Shown here one piece after another: positions 21,166 through 33,720 of a DNA stretch of 64,000 nt; within the stretch, counting starts at the first letter, position 1; each line of letters begins with the position of its first letter. A model generated the notes under the pieces. It had not been told where the DNA came from, searched no databases, and saw nothing but the letters and a program-made list of their open reading frames with translations. Source of the DNA: Poronia punctata (lineage: Eukaryota; Ascomycota; Sordariomycetes; Xylariales; Xylariaceae); the NCBI GenBank assembly GCA_022579005.1, contig MU401489.1:62001-126000 (forward strand), written 5' to 3'. Position numbers and translations under genes: made by a program.

Positions 21166-23909
21166 GTCGTCAGAGATACCCCGCGCACAAGGAGAGAACG
21201 AGGGTCACAATGGGAATGTGACAGGACAAAACAATCCAGTCCCGAGTATGACTCGAGACACAGGTTAAGGTTTAAATAGCTAGCTGGCCTGACACGAAGA
21301 CAACAAGCAGCCTTAGATGATCAAGAAGAGGCTCTTAAATAGGTGGTGGATTGACCCGATTTTTTATAGACGGAACGGATGGGTGGTACGATAATTGAAG
21401 GAGCAAGAGACAAGTGACAAGGCGAGACAAGGCGATCCCGTCTGGTCTCCCCACCTGCCAGATATGGACAAAGAAGGCCGGTGCAAGTAAACGTCTCGGG
21501 GTGTTCTATAGAACTTTCTTGATCTGATGAGAACTGGCACAGAAAAGGGCGAGAGGGGTCTCAATGTCCACGAATACGCACGTGGAAGGGTGGCGCGGGG
21601 TGAGGGTGAGGGTGAGGGTGAGGGTGAGTAATGAAGAATAAGGTTAGGAAAGTTGTCACAGTTCCGAGAGACGCCCGCAACCTTTTAAAAGAGCCATTTT
21701 CCCCGCGGTCTACGAAAAGAGGCCAGATGACAGAGGATTATTTCTCACCACTTTTTGTGTTGTGGAGAGTGGGCGCGGTTGTCGGGCTGTCGTGCGATGG
21801 CGACATGATAGATAATGCTAGTATATATTTTGGATATTCTGGATCATTTCTCGTCACCGCTCTCGATTGATTGATTCATGCAAGCAAGTGCAGGTGCAGG
21901 TGGCAGGTACCCCAACTGTGCTACCAGTGCTACGTTGCTACCTGTATTCCGGGGAGTTTGCCCGCTAATGCGAGGTACTGTAGCTAAGAGTCGTGAGGCC
22001 CGGGAGCTAGAAGGATGAGGGAAGAAGGATGCGTAGGGGATTCGATATGCCCCGCACTAGCCCCGGATTGGAAATAGCGGCTTGAGTGCCATCTGCCAAT
22101 CATCAGCATGTTACGATGTCGACTTTTCCCTAATTGGGATCTGCGAGCGAGGACCCTGTAGATTGGGGAATATCTTTTCTACTCTTCCCCATATTTTCAT
22201 GTTCCGGACGTCTTATAATTCACAATATGTAAAGGCGGACGAAATCTCCGAGCCAACTTATAACCATTGTTGGTTCTATGTGGACTTGAATTTAGCAGGC
22301 CGACCGCCTTTGAAAGGAAGTATGCAGGGGGGGGAGGCGGCTTCGGACTTTCAGATTGTTCTCATCACATGCCGCTATACACATTAGCTAGGTAGGTAAA
22401 CTACCTCTTACGTTGTACATATGGCACCTCAGAGGTCATACTAGGAATACTTGACATACTAGGTCCGGATCCTTCTTATTACCTACTTGGGTTTGTACAA
22501 GGCAACTACCGGCAACTCATTGGTAATTCGGGGTACCTTTATCAGCTCACACAATGTCCGAGACCTTACCTAATCTGTACTGGACCCCTCAAGACGCTCC
22601 GGAGTGCAAACAAAGATTATCAACTCCCTGGAAAGACGAAAAGAAAACCGACATCAAAAGGGAAAACAAGCAAGCATGCATAATTCCCCGGCAAATGTTT
22701 GCTTACCCCCCCGATACCTCCAGCCGCTTATCAATCTACGCGCGTAGATAGTACATTTTGCCTTGCTTTGTAATACCTACTCGGGACTGTTTGTTTTAGG
22801 GAATTGGGTTTATCATTGGTCAAGATAACCCATAAGACAAACAATCCGCCTTGAGCACGCAATATAATGGGGATGAAATGCAATACTGGATAATAAGTGT
22901 AAGCCAGTAACAAGTAGGTATCTCGGGACAGATTTTGATGCTTTATAAAACTGGATGATACGACTGAACTTTTACGTATTGTACAAGTATACTGTATAGG
23001 CAAAGGGCAACCTCTCCAGCCGTGACGCACCGTCCCTCCGGACGTTTCGGACATACTACCTACCTAACTACAAGGAATTTTCATGTACGAGTATATGCAC
23101 TTTCCAATTATATGGGGAGAAAATCGATAGATTGTATACTAGAAGTGGGTTGCGACTCATTCAGTCAGTCAGCTGATCGTGCCGTAACATGCTGTGTGCT
23201 GAAACTTGAAGATAGGCACAGACAGAACTTAGCCGGCCGAAGCAAGACTCCTAGCTCCAAAGTCCGAGTTGCTTTTCTTCTCTGAAAGGTATGATATGCA
23301 AAAAAAAAATTAATTTTTTTTTTTTTTTGATCATCACCTGTATTCTTCATGACGTGTCGTTATGTCCATCTCTTGTTTCAAATTACCTAAAACCCCCTTC
23401 CTTTAAATCTGTCAAACAATTAGGTAAAAAAATGTTTATCGTGACAACTAATATGCAGCAAACAGCAGCGGGAGACGGACAATTCTACGAGTACACGTAA
23501 ATACGGGAAACGGGCCGGAAGCCTTCACGAATGCCGGAGCGTGGTAAATTGCAATTGGTTCTTGGCAAGTCTTATTTATTGTTTCTGGTATCTAATCTGG
23601 TAAAGGCACGTAACAACAACAGCAGCACCTGACAGCGGCGTTGACGAAAAATAACATGTCATCTACGTGTATCTTCAATGACGAGAAATCTCCGGGAGAA
23701 AGCTTAGACATTTCAAGTTTGGCGTTGAATGAGTGTGAGTTGGGCTAAAAGCCTAAGACCCCCGGCTGAACGACACGCGACCCTTTTTCATGCAGAGTTA
23801 CGGTTATCATGTGGATCCGGCTTCTCTGACGGCTGTCCACTAATATCGTCCAGAATCCGATTTTGCTATTTAGTTTAAGAATGGCAACATACTTTTGAGA
23901 GACCGATGT
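21166..23909. other. long intergenic region upstream of choline sulfatase
   Basis: 2.7 kb with only short chance frames. It has a hexamer tandem (GGGTGA, about five copies, 21599-21629), about 430 bp upstream of the sulfatase start, and an A run followed by a T run at about 23299-23328. No gene or RNA seen. Confidence 0.55.
21599..21629. repeat. GGGTGA tandem hexamer
   Basis: Five near-perfect head-to-tail copies of GGGTGA. Not the fungal telomere unit TTAGGG. Confidence 0.85.
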
Positions 23910-24007
23910 GACAACATGAGGTTAACCCCCTCCTTGTAACCTAAGGGTAACCTATGCTTACTTAAGGGTAACCTTTATAGGCTAATGTATTAAAAAATTT
24001 TTAATAC
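23910..24007 (+). repeat. left terminal inverted repeat
   Basis: Begins near ACAACATGAGGTTAACCCC and contains two direct copies of AAGGGTAACCT about 10 bp apart. Pairs with the reverse complement of 32372-32469. Confidence 0.9.
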
Positions 24008-25689
24008 CTAAGGATGTACTAAAGTACTTATGTACTTAAGTAGTTTGTATGTACTTAGTTTTAGGAAATGTTTTCCTACCTACTGCGTATATCCTACATA
24101 TTAATTATTATTGTGCACTACGTAGTTTGACTATTTTTTTTTTTACCTTTTATTATACTTTTGCTAACATTTAGCAAAAAGGTAGCTAACTTATTATTTT
24201 ATAACTTTATTATTTAAACACTAAAGCTTAAACTATTTAAAAAACAAATTAAGCGCAGAGCTATAATTAAGACAACAATGCTGTTTGCCTATTGCCTTTT
24301 AAACGCGTACTAGTAGTATACTAAAAAAGCAAAAGATAGTATGCGCTGCTGTAGCCTTTTGGCGTTTAAGCAAGATATAGTACGTAATTAGCAAAAAACA
24401 TTAAAAGATTAAATATATTAACATATAAAATAGCAAAGCTAAATTGTTGTAGGCGTTAAAAAACTGTTTTGCTGCGTTACTAATAACGATAGCAATATAA
24501 TTTGCTAAGATATAAGTTTTATAACTTATTTTTATTATTTAGCTTTTTAATACAATATAGCGCTAAAAGTACTTAAATTTTAGTGCTTTTAAAAAGTACA
24601 TTACTACTGCCTACTATGCTATTATTATACTATTTGCTGCTAAAAGCTTAATAGTAGCTAACAATTAACTTATAATGCGTAAGTTATACTAAAATTAATA
24701 CAAAAACGTTTTAGCTACACTGCTAATAAAAATAAAGTACTATAAAAATATACGTAAGCTTGCACAAAAAAAGATTGCAAAACTAAAAACTTTATAAAAA
24801 ACTAAAGCTATTTTAAAAAATAAAAAGCTTTTTTAAATTTTTACTAATATTAACTAAGACGGCAATATTACTATATGCAATTATTTCCTACTTTATAAAA
24901 AATACTAAATATTAACATAAAGTAAACTAATTTCCTTAAAATAAAAGCTAATATTAGTCTAATTAATGCTAAGCAGTGCAACACTTGCTAAACTTAAAAT
25001 GTTTGCAAACAAAGTAAGTATAATTAACTACAAATTTAATTTTAAAACGTTTTGTTTTTTAATTATAGTAATTAGTTTGCTTACTTACTAAAAAGTACAA
25101 CTTAACTTGCTTTGTTTAGCAAAAGCACGTTTATTTAAACTTTAAAGAAAACAACAAAAAACCTAGTAAGTAATATATTAATACTAATTATATAGCTATG
25201 CCTATAAATACTAATTTTGTTTAAAGTTTAACAACTATACCTTAGTTAAGCATAGCTGTTTTTACTTAGTTGCCCCTTGCTGCCTAAGTATTTAAAAAAA
25301 AACTAAAAATATAATTTGCTATTATAGCAAATAGGTCTAAGTTTACTATTAAAACAGCTTTATTAGCTATAAGTAGTAAAATACTTATTATTTTACTTTT
25401 AGTAAATAAAAACAATACGTTTAAACAAAAAACAATTCTTTAAAAAATAAGAAAAATTAAAAGCGTAAATAATAAAATTAAATAAAAATATTAAAAATAA
25501 AAAAGAATAAATATAAATTATAAAAAGTATATTTTAAAAAAACGTTTTTTATATATTAACTTTTATAATAAAAATAAATTTAATATATATATTTATATTA
25601 AAAATTTAAAAAACTTTAATATATTATTATAATATATAAGTATAATATAGCCTTTTAAATATAAAAAATATTTATAATTTAAATAAAAA

Positions 25690-27627
25690 TTACTTTATAT
25701 AAAATATATTAAAATAACATATTTTATATAAAAAATATAAAAAAAACCTACTTTATATAAAAAATAATAAAAAAACCTACCTTATATAAAAAATAAAAAA
25801 AAACTTACCTTATATAAAGAATAAAAAACCTACTCTATACAAGAAATATTAAAATAACTTACCTTATATAAAGAATAAAAAACCTACTCTATACAAGAAA
25901 TATTAAAATAACTTACCTTATACAAGAAATAAAAAGAAAACCTACTTTATATAAAAAATAATAAAATAACCTACCTTATATAAAAAATAAAAAACCTACT
26001 TTATATAAGAAATAATAAAAAAACCTACCTTATATAAAAAATAATAAAAAAACCTACCTTATATAAAGAATAAAAAACCTACTCTATACAAGAAATATTA
26101 AAATAACTTACCTTATACAAGAAATAAAAAGAAAACCTACTTTATATAAAAAATAATAAAATAACCTACCTTATATAAAAAATAAAAAACCTACTTTATA
26201 TAAAACATAATAAAAAAACCTACCTTATATAAAAAATAATAAAAAAACCTACCTTATATAAAGAATAAAAAACCTACCTTATATAAAAAATAAAAAGAAA
26301 CCTACTTTATACAAAGAATAAAAAACCTACTCTATACAAGAAATAATAAAATAACTTACTTTATATAAGAAATAATAAAATAACCTACCCTATATAAAAA
26401 ATAAAAGGAAAACTTACCTTATATAAAAAATAATCAAATAACCTACCCTATATAAGAAAAAAAAACCTACTTTATATAAGAAATAAAAGAAAAACCTACC
26501 CTATATAAGAAATAAAAGAAAAACCTACCTTATATAAGAAATAAAAGGAAAACCTACCCTATATAAAAAATAATAAAACAACTTACTTTATATAAGAAAA
26601 AAAAACCTACTCTATATAAAAAATAAAAGAAAAACCTACCTTATATAAAAAATAAAAGGAAAACCTACCCTATATAAGAAATAATAAAACAACTTACTTT
26701 ATATAAAAAATAATCAAATAACCTACCCTATACAAGAAAAACAAACCTACTCTATATAAGAAATAAAAGGAAAACCTACCTTATATAAGAAATAAAAGGA
26801 AAACCTACCCTATATAAAAAATAATAAAACAACTTACTTTATATAAAAAATAATTAAATAACCTACCCTATACAAGAAAAACAAACCTACTCTATATAAA
26901 AAATAAAAGAAAAACCTACCCTATATAAAAAATAAAAGAAAAACCTACCCTATATAAGAAAAGAAAACCTACTCTATATAAGAAATAAAAGGAAAACCTA
27001 CCTTATATAAGAAATAAAAGGAAAACCTACCCTATATAAGAAATAATAAAACAACTTACCTTATATAAGAAATAAAAAAACCTACCTTATATAAAAAATA
27101 AAAAGAAACCTACTTTATATAAAAAATAAAAAGAAACCTACCTTATATAAAAAATAAAAAACCTACTCTATACAAGAAATAATAAAATAACTTACCTTAT
27201 ATAAGAAATAAAAAAACCTACCTTATATAAAAAATAAAAAGAAACCTACTTTATATAAAAAATAAAAAGAAACCTACCTTATATAAAAAATAAAAAACCT
27301 ACTCTATACAAGAAATAATAAAATAACTTACTCTATACAAAAAATAATAAAATAACCTACCTTATATAAGAAATAAAAAGAAAACCTACTTTATATAAAA
27401 AATAATAAAATAACTTACCTTATACAAGAAATAATAAAATAACCTACCTTATATAAAAGATAAAAAAACCTACTTTAAATAAGAAATAATAAAATAACCT
27501 ACCTTATATAGAAAATAAAAAAACCTACTTTAAATAAAAAATAATAAAATAACCTGCTTTATAAAAAAATAAAAATAAAACCTACTTTAAATAAAAAATA
27601 ATAAAATAATTTACTTTATATTAAAAT
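25690..27627 (+). repeat. minisatellite, left arm of palindrome
   Basis: Roughly seventy tandem units of about 24-32 bp, each built on CCTAC(C/T)(T/C)TATA(T/C)AA followed by an A-rich spacer with AATAA or AAAAGAAAA. Units vary in spacer length and in a few C/T and A/G positions. Higher-order blocks recur, for example near 26.05 and 25.85 kb. Confidence 0.9.
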
Positions 27628-27692
27628 ATAATATATTTTATATTTTAAAAGTAAATTATATTATAATTATAAACATTTTAATATAAAGTAAA
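27610..27692. repeat. 18-bp perfect inverted repeat at the palindrome centre
   Basis: TTTACTTTATATTAAAAT at 27610-27627 and its exact reverse complement at 27675-27692, with a 47-bp spacer. The minisatellite changes orientation here. Confidence 0.9.
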
Positions 27693-28710
27693 TTTTATTA
27701 ATATTATATATATATACATAATATAAAGTAGGTTTTTATATATAAAGTAAGTTGTTTTATTATCTTTTATATAAAGTAAGTTTTATTTTTATTTTTTATA
27801 TAAGGTAAGTTTTTCTTTTATTTCTTATATAAAGTAGGTTTTCTTTTTATCTTTTATATAAGGTAGGTTTTTCTTTTATTTCTTATATAAAGTAGGTTTT
27901 CTTTTTATTTCTTATATAGGGTAGGTTTTCCTTTTATTTTTTATATAGGGTAGGTTTTTCTTTTATTTCTTATATAAAGTAGGTTTTTCTTTTATTTCTT
28001 ATATAGAGTAGGTTTTTTTTTCTTGTATAGGGTAGGTTATTTGATTATTTTTTATATAAAGTAAGTTGTTTTATTATTTTTTATATAGGGTAGGTTTTTC
28101 TTTTATTTCTTATATAAAGTAGGTTTTTTTTTCTTGTATAGGGTAGGTTATTTGATTATTTTTTATATAAAGTAAGTTGTTTTATTATTTTTTATATAGG
28201 GTAGGTTTTTCTTNNNNNNNNNNNNNNNNNNNNNNNNNNNNNNNNNNNNNNNNNNNNNNNNNNNNNNNNNNNNNNNNNNNNNNNNNNNNNNNNNNNNNNN
28301 NNNNNNNNNNNNTTTATTTCTTATATAGAGTAGGTTTTTTTTTCTTATATAAGGTAGGTTATTTAATTATTTCTTGTATAAGGTAGGTTATTTAATTATT
28401 TTTTATATAAGGTAGGTTTTCTTTTTATTTTTTATATAGGGTAGGTTTTTCTTTTATTTCTTATATAAAGTAGGTTTTTTTTTTTATATAAAGTAGGTTA
28501 TTTAATTATTTCTTATATAAAGTAAGTTTTCTTTTTATTTTTTATATAAAGCAGGTTTTCTTTTTATTTTTTATATAAAGTAGGTTTTCTTTTTATTTTT
28601 TATATAAAGTAAGTTTTCTTTTATTTTTTATATAAAGTAGGTTATTTTATTACTTTTTATATAAAGTAAGTTAGTTTTTTATTTTTTATATAAAGTAAGT
28701 TATTTTATTA
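27675..28710 (-). repeat. minisatellite, right arm of palindrome (inverted orientation)
   Basis: Same unit as the left arm but reverse-complemented (TATATAA(A/G)GTAGG(T) with a T-rich spacer). About 1 kb as assembled, half the left arm, and interrupted by an N gap. Confidence 0.9.
28214..28312. other. assembly gap (99 N)
   Basis: Run of N inside the right minisatellite arm. The array could not be closed, so the true arm length is unknown. Confidence 0.99.
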
Positions 28711-31700
28711 TATAAAATATAAAAAAATAATATATATTTAATATAATTTTTTTAATATAATATTTATTTATTTTTTATATATTAAAAATAAACAAATAAA
28801 AACTAAAAAAGAAATATAAAACAAATAAATTAAATTATTATTATTATTATATACTTAAAAAAATAAAAAATAATAAACATTTTATTTATTTTTTAACTAT
28901 AATTTTAACTTTATTTTTTTTTGCTACAACTTAAATTTTTATTAAAGTTGTAGCGTTTTTTTTGCTTTTTTTGCTTTAGCGGCTTTTTTTTAAATTTTTA
29001 ACGCAACTTTTGCTTTTTTTTTTTTTTTTTTTAATTTTTTTTAACGTTTAAAAAGTGCTAGCTAGCGCTTTTTATAATTTAAACTGTTTTGTTATATACT
29101 AGTTTAGCTTTAAACAACTTGCTATTAAAAATTTATACCTTTTTAGCTTAGTATTTAACTTTAAAAGCTTTGCTTTTAGCTTATAGTAAAAATGCTTAAC
29201 AATAATATACTTAATTTGCAACTCTATATAAGGTTTTTGCTATTAGCTTTGCTTATATATAAATTTGTTTTAAAAACGTTGCTTTTTTATTTTTAAAACA
29301 AAAAACGTGCTATACGTTAACAGCTTTGTAACCTTGCTGCGCTTTTATTAAGCTGCTTTATATTCTTATTGCGCTGCCTTTTTTTTGTTTTTTTAATTAG
29401 CATCTATATTGTTTTTAATTTTTGCTAAAAAACTTACTTTATATTAACATAGCAATATTAAAACAACTTGCTATACTTGTATTTTAATACAAGTTTAGTA
29501 CTAAAAACTTCTTTATAGCCTTATTTTGCAATATTAAATTTTAATCTATTTTTTTAGTAAATTTAATTACTTTTAGCAATAGCAAGTATTTTTTAAACTA
29601 AAGGTATAAAGTAGCGTGCATAACCTTTACTATATTAGTATTTTTAAAAATTACGTTTTAATCTTTAAGCAAAAGCAAAGATTTTGCTTAGCAAAATTTA
29701 ACTGCTATAGTAGGTATTTTCTTGTGCTTTGCTTACTTTTTAAAGTCAAGAAATTGCTTTAAAGTAGTTGTTAATATAATAAATTGCAATTAAAACGTTT
29801 TAAAATTAAATTTTATAAGTACATACTTATAATTTTATTATAAATTTTATTATATTTAGTTTTGCTTTAGCAAAGCAAAAAAAACATTATTATATAGTAT
29901 AGCAAACTAATACTTTTACTATATTGCTTGCTTACTATTATAATAACGCCTTGTTAAAAATGTACTTAGCAAAGCTACAACGTTAATATAATATAAAATA
30001 AAAAATTCTTACTAAAGAAAAATTTCTCTTAAAAAAATTAGCTATATTTTTAAATAACACTTACGCTTTAATTTAAAGTTATTTTAATAATACTAGTACT
30101 ATAAACATATTTTTATTTAATAGTAATAAAATATTAAGCTTTAAAAATTATAAAGACTTTATAAAATATATAATAATATATTTTGCTTAACTTTAAATTT
30201 ATAAAGCACTAAGCAAAGGGAAGAACTAAACATTGTTAAAAACAATTTAAAAACAATTTAAGTAAGACTATATACTTTTTTAAGCAGTATATAAATAAAA
30301 AGCCTAAATAATTTTACGATAAAAAGCGCTTTTAATATGTTTATAGTTTATATTTACTATAAACGTTTTTAAATTAAGCAAAGTTTAAAGCGCTGCTTGT
30401 GCTTTAAAAAAGCAAATAACTAAATAGTTACTATTTAATTAAATAAACTGTTAAATATACTATATAAACAAAATTAGCTAAAAAAAGTTAAGTTATTGTA
30501 CAATATTATTACTTATGCGTTTTTCTAGGTCTTGCTTATATTTTTGCTAAAAAGCAAAAGCAATTTTTTAAGCGCTTAGAAAAAAAAGCAAAATTTGTTG
30601 CTTTTAAATAATGTACTATAAATAGTTAACATTAGCTAAGCTTTTATAAATATTAATAATTAACTGCTTTTTATGCTTATTTAAAAAAGCTTTTAGCTTT
30701 TTTAATATTAAAAACGCATTTAAAAATAATTAGCAAAAGCTTTTGCTAAATAATTAGATTATATATATTTAAACTTATATTTAGCTAGTTAATTTAGCAA
30801 ATAATTTACATAATAGCATTAATAATAAACGGTAGCGTTTTTGTTAGCAAAAAGAAAAGGTAAGAATGTTAGCTATATAATATTATTATAATATATAGCA
30901 TTGCTTTAAAGTTTAAAAAAACAAAAAACTAAAAAACAACGTTGTATAAAATAAAAACAAGCTTAGCAAAAAGCCCGATATAAGCCTTAACTATAATAAC
31001 TATATTAGTAACTAAGCTTTATTTTAATATTTTTTTAACATATTATAATAAGCTTTTTATACTTAAGTGCTTTTAAAGTAATAATAAATTTTTTTGTTGC
31101 TGTTTAAGAAAATATAAAAGCAATTTTAAACAAGCTTTTAAATTAATTTAAAAAAAAGGATATATTTTTTTAGCAACAGCTAAAAAAAATAATTAGCTAG
31201 CAAAGTAGCAGTTTGCTTTAATGTATACGTAAACGCGTATTATTAAGTGCTTGTAATTACTTATATGTTTATAAAATATCTTATTTTTAATAGCTTTGTT
31301 ATAGTAAAAAACTTATACTTTAATTTATTACTATTATATAAAGCTAACAAGTTTTTTAAAAATTATAATATAATTTACTTTAATAAAAACGTATATATAT
31401 TTATTGTATACACTTATTACATTTTAAAAACAATCTAAAAACAATTTAAAAGCAAATAACTTATATAATAGCTTTGCAACAAAAGTCTTGCTTTTTTAGT
31501 TATGCTTAAATTGCAAAAAAACGTTTAACTATATTTAATATAACTTCGGTATAAGCAAATATTTTAACTAGATTATATAAGCAAGCTACCTTGCTAGTAC
31601 AATTATATATAAAGCGCTTTAAATATATAAAGCTAAATATAGAAAATATTGTTTAAAACAAAGGCATTGTATAGCAAGTACTATATTAAAGCTACTTTTA

Positions 31701-32371
31701 AATTAAGCTTTATATAAATGTAGTATATAAATATAATAACTTATAATTAATAATAGGTTTTTTACTTTGTCTTTACTAAGCGCTTTTATTAAAATTATAA
31801 AAGCAACTTTGTTTAAAGACGTTTTTAGTATTTTTAAAATTCTTGCAGCATAAACAAGCTTTTTAATTTTAAGGCGCTATATATTAAAGATTTTTTAAAA
31901 ATCGGATCAAGACGTATTAAATATTAAAACGCGCTACAAAGAAGTTTAGGTATTTATTTATTAAATATTTAATATTTACGCCTATAAAGTAAATATAAGT
32001 TACTTTACTTAATTAATAAAAATATAGTAAATAAGCGTTTTGTAGCAAGAACTAAACGCTTTCTTTTTAATTACGTTGCTTTTAATAATTAAATACGTTA
32101 TAAGACTTAGAACACTAAAGTTTATCTTTGCTACATATAAAAAAAAAAAAATATTTGTATTTTAGACGCTTTTTGCGTAAATGCTTAACATTATAGCGAC
32201 AAAGGAAAATGTATAAATAATGTAATTAAAAAGAAGTGCAGAAAGCAAATAAAAACAATTTAAAAACAATTCCGTTAAAATTAAAATTATACATACTTAA
32301 AAATATAATTCTAATAAAACTAAAAGTATAAGCAAAAAAGGTAAGATAAGAAAAAATAAAACTACTAAAAA

Positions 32372-32469
32372 GTATTAGAAAATTTTTAGTACATTAGCTT
32401 GTAAAGGTTACCTTTAGGTAAGCATGGGTTACCCTTAGGTTACAAGGGGGGGGTTAACCTTATATTGTT
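32372..32469 (-). repeat. right terminal inverted repeat
   Basis: Reverse complement matches the left repeat through TTGTAACCTAAGGGTAACC, GCTAATGTA and TAATAC. Its outer tip reads as a RIP-shifted form of the left tip. Confidence 0.9.
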
Positions 32470-32778
32470 TATATACTCCTTTTAAGACCGGTAAAGAGAG
32501 ACGGAACAGGCGATTGGTCGATATTAGGTAAATCTTATGACCACGATCACGAGGCATACAAAAGTCCAAGACGCCAAGATTGTTGGGTCGACAAGGGATA
32601 ACTTGATAACCTTACGCACGTATGCAAGCTAAACATGACAGCAAACAGATAAGAGACATTATTTATGATATGTGTAATAAATATGGTACGTAATATCGCA
32701 ATTGCACGCTCATCAGGCTCTGTTTGCGCCAAGACGAGTAAGAGAAACAAACAAAATCGTAACGAAGCAAACCCGAGC
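32470..32778. other. intergenic, right flank of the TIR element
   Basis: About 310 bp of normal composition holding the 3' flank of the PQ-loop gene. Nothing else seen. Confidence 0.6.
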
Positions 32779-33720
32779 CTATCCCCTCCGGCGCGTCGAA
32801 GGCCCCTTCTTGGGTGTGGCTGAGGATGTTCCCGAACTCGGAGTCTGCGCGGACACAGGCACCTTCATCTTCCCCTTGGCCTTGGCCGAAGGGGCGTTCC
32901 AGTAGTACACCATTTGCGCCGCCAAGACGCAGTTCAGGGTAAAACCTGCAATGAAGCCATATAGGATGAGTTTATCGTCCACCTCTTGCAGAGTGGTGAA
33001 GATTCGCGAGAGAGAGCCGGCAAGATAGTTGAATACCTATGGGATGACGCATCCGTTAGCAAACCGGGGACAAACAAACAAAAGGCCGGCCGGCCGCGTC
33101 GGAATTTCTCTTACCGTGAAAGCACTCAGTTGGCCTGTACCGCCCTCTTGGATGATGGCGGCGATCTGGGGTACCTTGCTCGCGACACCAAGCACGCCGG
33201 CGCCGGCTTGTAGGTAGCCCAAGGCTTGCATGTCGAGGAGATTGGGGCTGAAAAGCGTAACCAAACTCGTGGCTAGGACAGCAACAAACAAGGCGGCCAT
33301 GCTAGCGCGACCGCTGTAGTTGAGGACAAGGACGGTAATGATGACATTTTGGCCAAGGATTAAGGCGGTCTCGCCGAAAGTGCTGAAGGGGAACCCGTTA
33401 CGAACATTATAGGCGAGGGTGATTAGGTAAGACGACGTCTCGAGAAGATAGGATAGGAAGCTGATTCCGGAGGCCGACTTGGAGTTTACCAGCTTGAGAA
33501 TCTGGGGGACCTTCACGATGGACGATGCGCCGATGATGCCGATGCCGAGACCCTTAGAGATGGCTAGCTTGAGACATTCGGAATCGGTTGGGTCGAGATC
33601 AAGAATGAGGTTCTTGTAGCAGGTATCGCCGATGATGGAGACGCCGAGGTCGCGAATCGGCGCCGGCAGATTGTTGGTGATCGGCTGCAGAGGCTGCAGG
33701 GCAGTTTTGAGCGCGTCCAT
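32779..33720 (-). CDS. MPU1-like PQ-loop protein (mannose-P-dolichol utilisation)
   Basis: ER membrane protein related to MPDU1/Lec35, which is needed for use of dolichol-phosphate-linked mannose and glucose in N-glycan and GPI assembly. Two exons, 33720-33115 and 33036-32779, with a 78-nt GT-AG intron, give 287 aa. Two PQ motifs are present: KVPQILKLVNSKSASGIS about 65 residues in and KVPQIAAIIQEGGTGQLS shortly before the splice. These belong to two three-helix bundles, and the join to FNYLAGSLSRIFTTLQE restores the helix after the second PQ loop. The C-terminal tail is Lys/Ser/Pro-rich. I chose the ATG at 33720; the frame stays open a little further upstream without an ATG. Confidence 0.88.

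Larger units (their letters stand above)
23910..32469. mobile_element. large AT-rich element with terminal inverted repeats, RIP-degraded, family unknown
   Basis: About 8.56 kb bounded by imperfect inverted repeats of about 98 bp whose differences are mostly C/T or G/A, as RIP would leave. The base composition changes sharply at both ends. The interior has three parts: a 1.7-kb AT-rich left part, a central minisatellite palindrome (25.69-28.71 kb), and a 3.7-kb right part. No open frame survives. The minus strand of about 29.0-29.6 kb shows a faint coding-like run with few stops, but I cannot name it. Inverted-repeat ends suggest a cut-and-paste DNA transposon; I found no convincing target duplication. 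Confidence 0.75.

Noticed and set aside
28177..28386. 69-codon ORF across the N gap
   Set aside because: Reads through unknown bases and satellite units.
25690..28710. CRISPR-like array
   Set aside because: Units are contiguous and of variable length with A/T-rich filler, in both orientations, and the host is a fungus; it is a minisatellite.
31247..31438. 63-codon ORF in the right part of the TIR element
   Set aside because: AT-rich chance frame of Tyr, Ile, Asn and Phe with no family pattern.
23910..32469. Starship or telomere remnant
   Set aside because: No tyrosine-recombinase captain seen, clear inverted ends, and the AAGGGTAACCT motif is not the TTAGGG telomere unit.
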